Part shown: positions 6,285 through 10,979 of the stretch, piece after piece
How the letters are laid out: every line of letters starts with the position of its first letter
Position numbering within the stretch: position 1 is the stretch's first letter
The notes under the pieces: model-generated
Databases searched by the model: none
What the model was told of the DNA's origin: nothing
What the model saw: the letters and a program-made list of their open reading frames with translations, nothing else
Assembly (NCBI GenBank): GCA_014523495.1
Contig: JAATVM010000090.1
Coordinates: forward strand, 1 to 10,979
DNA length: 10,979 bases
From: Nitrososphaerales archaeon TH1920
Lineage (GTDB): Archaea > Thermoproteota > Nitrososphaeria > Nitrososphaerales > Nitrososphaeraceae
Direction: 5' to 3'
Position numbers and translations under genes: made by a program

Positions 6285-7235
6285 CTAAACATATTTTCTT
6301 GGAATGATTCTTAGAAGAGTTTGTGTTGCAAGTGTTCCTTCCCTGTAATCATCGTTCCTGAGCGAAACCTCTACAAGGTCCATTCCTACAAGATTTGCCG
6401 AATCGTTAATACTCCGAATTATTTTTACTATTTCAAATGGATCCAACCCGAATGGTTCTGGCGTTCCTGTACAAGGAACATATGGCAAATCATAAACATC
6501 AATGTCAAATGATATGTATATATCTCTATTTGTAGTAACTTTAGAAATATATTCAGATACATTATCTATGTTATTTTTTATTTCCCATGGGTCAAATGTT
6601 GTTATGCCATTTTTTTCTGCAAATTTATCTTCCTCAATGTCTGCCTGTCTGATTCCTATTTGTATGATATTTTTACCCTGGATATATCCTTCTTCTATCA
6701 ACCTATAGAATGGAGTAGTGTGACACAATTTCATACCATCATATTTTGATTTTAAATCGCGATGCGCATCAAAATGTATTAGCAGAGGCTGATGATCTGA
6801 AAGACCCCTAAAACAAAAATATGATATAGTGTGTTCACCTCCCAGAATAAATGGTTTCTTTTTTGTACGCGACAGTTCTTTTACTAGAGGAGGAACATTT
6901 TGATCCAGGAAGGAAAATATAGAATCTATTTTGTTAGAATTATGATCTGGTAATTTAAGATCTCCCAAATCAAAAATTTTTGCAATTTCTTTGATATCTT
7001 TTTTTTCATCAAAAACAAAAGTTTCAATTTGACGTCCAGAGGTGCTTCTAATTGCTTCAGGCCCTCTGCTGGTGCCTTTTCCGAATGACGTTGTCAGTTC
7101 CAGTGGAATTCCAAAAAACACAATGTTTGACTCATTAAACGAAATCTTCATATCGATATCACCAAAAGAACAACCGGCTTTGGTCATTTCTGGAGTAATA
7201 AAAGAAGTGCCCAAAAGATCTAATATTTTTGACAA
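6285..7235 (-). CDS. Ureohydrolase superfamily protein (agmatinase/arginase-like)
   Basis: A 316-residue binuclear-Mn hydrolase expected to split a guanidino compound, releasing urea. Agmatine to putrescine is the most common reaction for archaeal members. Metal-site motifs are present: GGEHT (His135), FDAHRD (Asp156, His158, Asp160) and SFDIDVYD (Asp244, Asp246). CHTTPF (His172) and GMDLVEV (Glu289) match the conserved active-site His and Glu. GTSRGPEAIR (54-63) and CTGTPEPFG (255-263) are further family blocks. Oddities are Arg in DAHRD, Leu after VYD where Pro is usual, and PFG where GG is common, so the substrate is uncertain. The start is TTG at 7235-7233. An in-frame TAA lies at 7265-7263 and no ATG or GTG comes between. 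A GAGG 4 nt upstream and a TATA box support this start. In an ammonia oxidiser, urea so released could feed urease, but no urease is visible here. Confidence 0.88.
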   Translation of the reverse strand: MSKILDLLGTSFITPEMTKAGCSFGDIDMKISFNESNIVFFGIPLELTTSFGKGTSRGPEAIRSTSGRQIETFVFDEKKDIKEIAKIFDLGDLKLPDHNSNKIDSIFSFLDQNVPPLVKELSRTKKKPFILGGEHTISYFCFRGLSDHQPLLIHFDAHRDLKSKYDGMKLCHTTPFYRLIEEGYIQGKNIIQIGIRQADIEEDKFAEKNGITTFDPWEIKNNIDNVSEYISKVTTNRDIYISFDIDVYDLPYVPCTGTPEPFGLDPFEIVKIIRSINDSANLVGMDLVEVSLRNDDYREGTLATQTLLRIIPRKYV

Positions 7236-7239
7236 TGTA

Positions 7240-7243
7240 CCTC
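7240..7243 (-). promoter_or_regulatory. GAGG ribosome binding site before the TTG start of the ureohydrolase
   Basis: On the - strand GAGG (7243-7240) lies 4 nt before the TTG at 7235. The spacing is short but usable, and the site supports TTG over the first internal ATG (Met17). The predicted transcript start is about 7240, so much of this site may lie at the very 5' end of the message or outside it. Confidence 0.3.
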
Positions 7244-7261
7244 GATGAATACTAGAATGTA

Positions 7262-7270
7262 ATTATATTT
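7262..7270 (-). promoter_or_regulatory. TATA box of the ureohydrolase gene
   Basis: The - strand reads AAATATAAT at 7270-7262, in an A/T-rich run just after the DNA polymerase stop codon at 7300. Transcription is predicted from about 7240, 5 nt before the TTG start. This suggests the gene can be transcribed independently of the polymerase gene 64 bp upstream. Confidence 0.5.
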
Positions 7271-7299
7271 ATTTTTTAAACTAATCTAGAAATAATATG

Positions 7300-9999
7300 C
7301 TAATTTGACCAAAATAATTCATCCAAGTTGCTTTGCCTTGGTTTACCAATGATGGACTTGAAATTTACATCTAGAGCAGTTAAGAGTTGGTCGAAGGTAG
7401 ATTCCATTGCTTCTAGGTATTTTTCAGTATCTATTTCTTCGTACTTTGCTAGTTCAACTGGTTTAACCCCTTCAGAAGTCTTTGTCTTTACATAGGAGAT
7501 TATATCTCCTGCTTTAATTTGTCTACCATTGTCCGAAAATAACTTTGCTGCTTTTATATGCTGTGGAATTCCCTTTATTGAATTGGTAGTGGAATCATGG
7601 CCATCTATTGACGTTGTTCTTATGTTTTCAGATGTCTTTTTGCCATATTTTTCTGGAGATTTATTTATCATTACATTAAAAGAAAGTTCCTCCAGAGGAT
7701 ATTTGGCCGATTCTAGTTTTTTTGCGCTTTCTCTAATAATATCTTTTATTTTCTCTCTAGCAAAATCAAAATCCTTTTCAGTATTAACTTTACCCAATAT
7801 TTCTAACATACTGTAAAAGGTCTTTCTTATGAAAGTCGGAGTGTGAGATTTTTTGCCTGTTAATCCCTTTACATCAACGGTTCCATCCTTCAAGACGCCT
7901 AGATAATTTTTCTTGAGATTGTTAAATACAACGTATCGATATTCTTTATCCAATTCTAGATCTACACCCTGATTGGTTTTTGCCCATTTTGAAATTTCTT
8001 CTACGTTCCCCTGTGAAGGATCCCTCAAAAATAATGAGTCTGTATCGCCGTAGACGACTTCTATACCTGCTTCTTTACATTTATCAATTGTTTTTGTTAT
8101 GATACTTCTTCCAATCGCTGCGGTGGCATCAGCAACGGGTAGACAGTATAGTGGAAATATTTCGGCTCCCATCACACCATAGCTTGCATTGAGAATAACC
8201 TTAATTGCCTGACTTACTACTGTGTAGAGCTGTCTTTCTTCCAATGAAATTGTTTTATCTTTTGATAGTTGTTTATAGTAATTAACTCGAAGATCTCGAA
8301 GTGAGCCAATAAGAAGGGAGGTTATTCCTTTTTTCTCCTTGCAGGTCCAATATGTTGTATCAGGAATTTTTTGATCAGGATCGTCCCTACAAGAGTCATG
8401 AGGGCAGTTTACTGTTTCATAAGATAAATTATGGACCTTTATTATACTTGGATACAGACTTGCAAAATCTACTACCGATACATTGAAGTGAATTCCAGGT
8501 GTAGGTTCAACTACAAGACCTCCTCTATACTTTTTTTCTTTTATAATAGCTGCACTAGACACTTGTCCTTTGTTGCGTAGCTCTTCGCTATGAGGAATAA
8601 GGGCATTTATCTTTCTGTGTTCATAAAATAACATTCCCCTGATCCACTGGTTAACACCGACTCTAGAAAGGTCTTCTACAGATAATCTAGATATTCTGGC
8701 AATTACAAACAAAAGTTTCAACAGAAGATTATCATTAAAGCTTGTCAGTCTGAAAGTTAGTTCCGTATCTTTTAAGCAGTATTGAGCTAATTTTTGGATT
8801 GATAGATCGCTAATATTTCCTTCAAATTCAATTTTGCTATCATTTAAAAGTGCTTCTGATATTGCATTTAATCTATATTCAGAATATTTGTGGCTAAATG
8901 CATAAATCTGAATTGATCTATTTTGGAACGTTCTAAATAAATCAATGTGTACTCCATGTTTCAACTGGACAGGTTCTGCTTGGATACCTTTCTTGATAAA
9001 CGAATCTCGTTTGACCACCATAGGAATTTCTTCTTTTGGTATTATAGTATGCTTTACGGGATCAATTGCTGGATCTTGAGACCTCTCATAAATATATGGA
9101 AGATCAAAATCATCACCATTAAAGGTAACTACTACATTATATGACCGAATTATGCTAAATGTTTTTTCTAAAAGTTCTTTTTCAGTTTTGCATATCTCTG
9201 CTTCTGGAATTAACTCGGTTCCATCATTATGATTTTTATCTTGTTCAAGAAGAAATACTTTTCTAAAGCCACCATTTGCAACGATACCTATTGCAGTAAT
9301 TTTTCTATCATGTTCTCGAGGAATCGGCATTCGTCCCTCTTCGGAATCTACTTCAATATCAAGAGCTATTCTCTTCATTTCTGGAATAGGTTGATTTAAT
9401 AGATCTGCCCATTCTCTCACGTATTTCCTGTACTCATCATTTCTTGCTTCCTTGCTTTCCAACATTTTGTCCCATAGAAAATTTTTCAAGGCATTTTGTA
9501 CAATGTCTGACATTTGATACGGGTCTTCGATGATCTGGTCTCCTTTTCTTTTGTAGTATGAACCTGGAATCAACCTTGTATCATAAAGGTAATTTTCATG
9601 ATACTTGATGTTGGCTTCCCATACATTGAGTTTTTCTCTTATGCCTCCCTTTCCACCTATCGACAGAGGATCGGGTGCAATTATTTTTATTGCTTGAATT
9701 TCTTTGTCTAACAGCAGATCCATTTTCGGTACAGTCTTTAACTCAAATTTCTTTTCAATGGCTGCAATTTCTTCTACCCTTTCTTTATTTTCGAATTTCG
9801 TATAACAGTAAGGTTTGTGATCTGTTTTATCTTGCCAAAAGTATATCAAGTGTAAATTAGGATCATAAAATTTCAATTGAACTTTCTGATTTTCACCAGA
9901 GTAAATCGCTGATATTAACATGACACGAGTATTTTCTGGAAGCTCCTTCCAATAAGTCAAATTTTGTTTATTGTTTTGGAGAAGAGGAGATTGATCCAA
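7300..9999 (-). CDS. polB: Family-B DNA polymerase (archaeal replicative/repair PolB)
   Basis: An 899-residue DNA-dependent DNA polymerase with 3'-5' proofreading. Exonuclease motifs are Exo I Asp214-Ile-Glu216, Exo II Asn294 to Asp299 (NGDDFD) and Exo III Tyr407-x3-Asp411 (YCLKD). Polymerase motifs are A at 511-518 (DFASLYPS), B at 600-608 (KVILNASYG) and C at 650-655 (YGDTDS), with KKNY at 696-699. All catalytic carboxylates are present. Between motifs A and B a cysteine-bearing loop (Cys532, His534, Cys537, Cys553) looks able to bind metal. The C-terminal QSNLDELFW (889-897) resembles a PCNA-interacting box (Q-x2-L-x2-aromatic pair). The start is TTG at 9999: the codon directly upstream in frame is TGA (10002-10000), and the next ATG is codon 27, within the expected N-terminal strand. 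It lies downstream of tatC on the same strand with a 111-bp gap and its own TATA-like sequence, so co-transcription is possible but not required. Confidence 0.96.
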   Translation of the reverse strand: MDQSPLLQNNKQNLTYWKELPENTRVMLISAIYSGENQKVQLKFYDPNLHLIYFWQDKTDHKPYCYTKFENKERVEEIAAIEKKFELKTVPKMDLLLDKEIQAIKIIAPDPLSIGGKGGIREKLNVWEANIKYHENYLYDTRLIPGSYYKRKGDQIIEDPYQMSDIVQNALKNFLWDKMLESKEARNDEYRKYVREWADLLNQPIPEMKRIALDIEVDSEEGRMPIPREHDRKITAIGIVANGGFRKVFLLEQDKNHNDGTELIPEAEICKTEKELLEKTFSIIRSYNVVVTFNGDDFDLPYIYERSQDPAIDPVKHTIIPKEEIPMVVKRDSFIKKGIQAEPVQLKHGVHIDLFRTFQNRSIQIYAFSHKYSEYRLNAISEALLNDSKIEFEGNISDLSIQKLAQYCLKDTELTFRLTSFNDNLLLKLLFVIARISRLSVEDLSRVGVNQWIRGMLFYEHRKINALIPHSEELRNKGQVSSAAIIKEKKYRGGLVVEPTPGIHFNVSVVDFASLYPSIIKVHNLSYETVNCPHDSCRDDPDQKIPDTTYWTCKEKKGITSLLIGSLRDLRVNYYKQLSKDKTISLEERQLYTVVSQAIKVILNASYGVMGAEIFPLYCLPVADATAAIGRSIITKTIDKCKEAGIEVVYGDTDSLFLRDPSQGNVEEISKWAKTNQGVDLELDKEYRYVVFNNLKKNYLGVLKDGTVDVKGLTGKKSHTPTFIRKTFYSMLEILGKVNTEKDFDFAREKIKDIIRESAKKLESAKYPLEELSFNVMINKSPEKYGKKTSENIRTTSIDGHDSTTNSIKGIPQHIKAAKLFSDNGRQIKAGDIISYVKTKTSEGVKPVELAKYEEIDTEKYLEAMESTFDQLLTALDVNFKSIIGKPRQSNLDELFWSN

Positions 10000-10060
10000 T
10001 CATTATTCACTGGGCCTATTTTCAAGTACGGAAAATGGATAATTATCTTTTGCTAATAAC

Positions 10061-10083
10061 ACCATACAAATTTATTATATGGT
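10061..10083 (-). promoter_or_regulatory. Inverted repeat over a TATA-like element upstream of polB
   Basis: ACCATA (10061-10066) and TATGGT (10078-10083) form a perfect 6-bp inverted repeat with an 11-nt spacer. On the - strand it contains CATATAATAAATTT, the best TATA-like sequence in the tatC-polB gap, which would start transcription near 10048 and give a leader of about 50 nt. A dyad over a TATA box could be an operator. It could equally be a small hairpin at the 3' end of the tatC transcript, 28 nt past its stop codon. Confidence 0.35.
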
Positions 10084-10110
10084 AGGTAAAATATGATTTT
10101 TGCAATTGGA

Positions 10111-10979
10111 TTAAACAATTGTTACGTCATGTTCTTTCCGTCTAATCATTACAATACCAACAGCGTAAAGTGCAATCATTGGTAATGCAATAAACCACAT
10201 AGTGACACCACTTCCATCTGGTGTTATTATTGCGCCAAAAATTGTGATGATTATTATAGCATATCTAAAGTTTTTTTGCCAGAATTTTGAATCAGTCAAA
10301 CCACCTAGGGATAATACATACATTAAGACAGGTAGCTGAAAGGCAATACCAAAACCCAATATGAATTGAAGTACAAAGGTTATGAAATCATTGACTGTTA
10401 GAAATGTTTCTGCACCTACTGATTCACCATATTTGTACAGAAGGTTGAGAGTAAATGGAATTACGAGTATATATGAGAATACTACACCAAATATAAACAA
10501 AAGAAACATTGGCAAAATTGCTTTAATGAGCCTAATTCTTGATAATGACGACGACCTAATTTTTCTATGTTCCTTTTTTGTTTGCCGTACATTACTGATA
10601 TTACCATCTATTGAATCTTTTATGCCATTGTTATTACTTTTGGCATCATCAATATTGCCATCAACATCGTCTCCAGTTACCCCCTTTCTTTTTATTTGAT
10701 CAAATGCAGGAGAAATAAAACCAAGTATCTCTCTAATTACGATGGGCAGTGAACATATTATTCCAATTAGTATGGAGATGTGAACCTGAGCAAAGAACAC
10801 CTGACCGGGAGCTGTCTGAATAAGCTTTACTTCCGAAGGAAGTAATGTAGCTTGCATAAAAGATGTCAATTGGAGAGCTATATTATCAAATGGGGCTGGA
10901 AATGGATAGTATAATGTTATGTTTGTAAGATTATTATTAATATTATTATTTTGTTGACTTGCATTTTCTATGGATGGAA
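10111..10979 (-). CDS. tatC: Twin-arginine translocase subunit TatC, 5' end outside the window
   Basis: The core membrane subunit of the Tat pathway, which recognises twin-arginine signal peptides and exports folded proteins. The - strand frame stays open to the window edge, so 288 residues are visible and TM1 with the N-terminal E-L-R signal-binding loop is missing. The TTG at 10869 and nearby ATG are internal: upstream sequence in the same frame encodes the TatC-like PFDNIALQL. Visible parts are an Asn-rich external loop, the region around LIQTAPGQVFFAQVHIS, TM2 (HISILIGIICSLPIVI), GFISPAF, then TM3 (AILPMFLLFIFGVVFSYIL). VNDFITFVLQFILGFGIAFQLPVLMYVL follows, and the last helices end in IRRKE. 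A 45-residue hydrophilic insertion (about 10555-10692) separates GFISPAF from TM3, where most TatC proteins have a short loop with a conserved Glu. Gln replaces the Glu found in bacterial FGxxFExP. Family certain; insertion effect unknown. Confidence 0.93.
   Translation of the reverse strand, partial: PSIENASQQNNNINNNLTNITLYYPFPAPFDNIALQLTSFMQATLLPSEVKLIQTAPGQVFFAQVHISILIGIICSLPIVIREILGFISPAFDQIKRKGVTGDDVDGNIDDAKSNNNGIKDSIDGNISNVRQTKKEHRKIRSSSLSRIRLIKAILPMFLLFIFGVVFSYILVIPFTLNLLYKYGESVGAETFLTVNDFITFVLQFILGFGIAFQLPVLMYVLSLGGLTDSKFWQKNFRYAIIIITIFGAIITPDGSGVTMWFIALPMIALYAVGIVMIRRKEHDVTIV
10930..10950 (+). repeat. ATT trinucleotide repeat inside tatC
   Basis: Seven triplets, (ATT)3-AAT-(ATT)3, lie in phase with the tatC codons. 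On the - strand they read as AAT codons interrupted by ATT, giving Asn3-Ile-Asn3 in the predicted external loop after TM1. Being in frame, changes in copy number would lengthen or shorten the Asn run without breaking the gene. Confidence 0.7.

Noticed and set aside
10382..10699. 105-codon + strand open frame within tatC
   Set aside because: It is a shadow of the tatC frame with no promoter or recognisable motif.
10111..10869. TatC as a complete gene starting at TTG 10869
   Set aside because: The frame continues upstream to the window edge with TatC-like sequence (PFDNIALQL), so this is an internal codon.

Overview
The window is AT-rich and reads as chromosomal DNA of a mesophilic ammonia-oxidising archaeon (Thaumarchaeota/Nitrososphaeria, perhaps of the Nitrososphaera/Nitrosocosmicus type). 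The assignment to Archaea rests on three things. The ThrRS has the archaeal N-terminal editing domain. There is an archaeal family-B DNA polymerase with a C-terminal PCNA-binding motif. Most genes have a TATA element about 26 bp before a start codon, so many messages are likely leaderless or short-leadered. The genus-level guess is inference from protein character and composition.

Left half, + strand (171-6255). First come three genes that fit cell-surface carbohydrate work: a short nucleotide-sugar dehydrogenase (171-1064), a secreted GH5-like glycoside hydrolase (1121-2329) and a GT-C/GT39-type membrane glycosyltransferase (2488-4011). Each has its own TATA element, so they form a neighbourhood rather than one operon. 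Then come archaeal threonyl-tRNA synthetase (4078-5952) and a 69-residue Cys/His protein (6046-6255).

Right half, - strand (6285-10979). In transcription order this holds TatC (its 5' end lies beyond the window edge), family-B DNA polymerase (7300-9999) and an agmatinase/arginase-family ureohydrolase (6285-7235). The 69-residue gene and the ureohydrolase gene converge, with 29 bp between them. No stretch longer than 300 bp lacks a gene.

I found no mobile element, CRISPR array, tRNA or rRNA, and no clear new multi-gene system. The most interesting points are local. The dehydrogenase has no canonical start codon upstream of its NAD-binding motif and lacks the usual C-terminal domain. The glycosidase has Ser in place of the near-invariant Asn before its acid/base Glu. 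Two adjacent RNA hairpins lie between the glycosidase and glycosyltransferase genes. TatC carries a long hydrophilic insertion in a cytoplasmic loop. N-glycosylation sequons cluster in the predicted extracellular domain of the glycosyltransferase.
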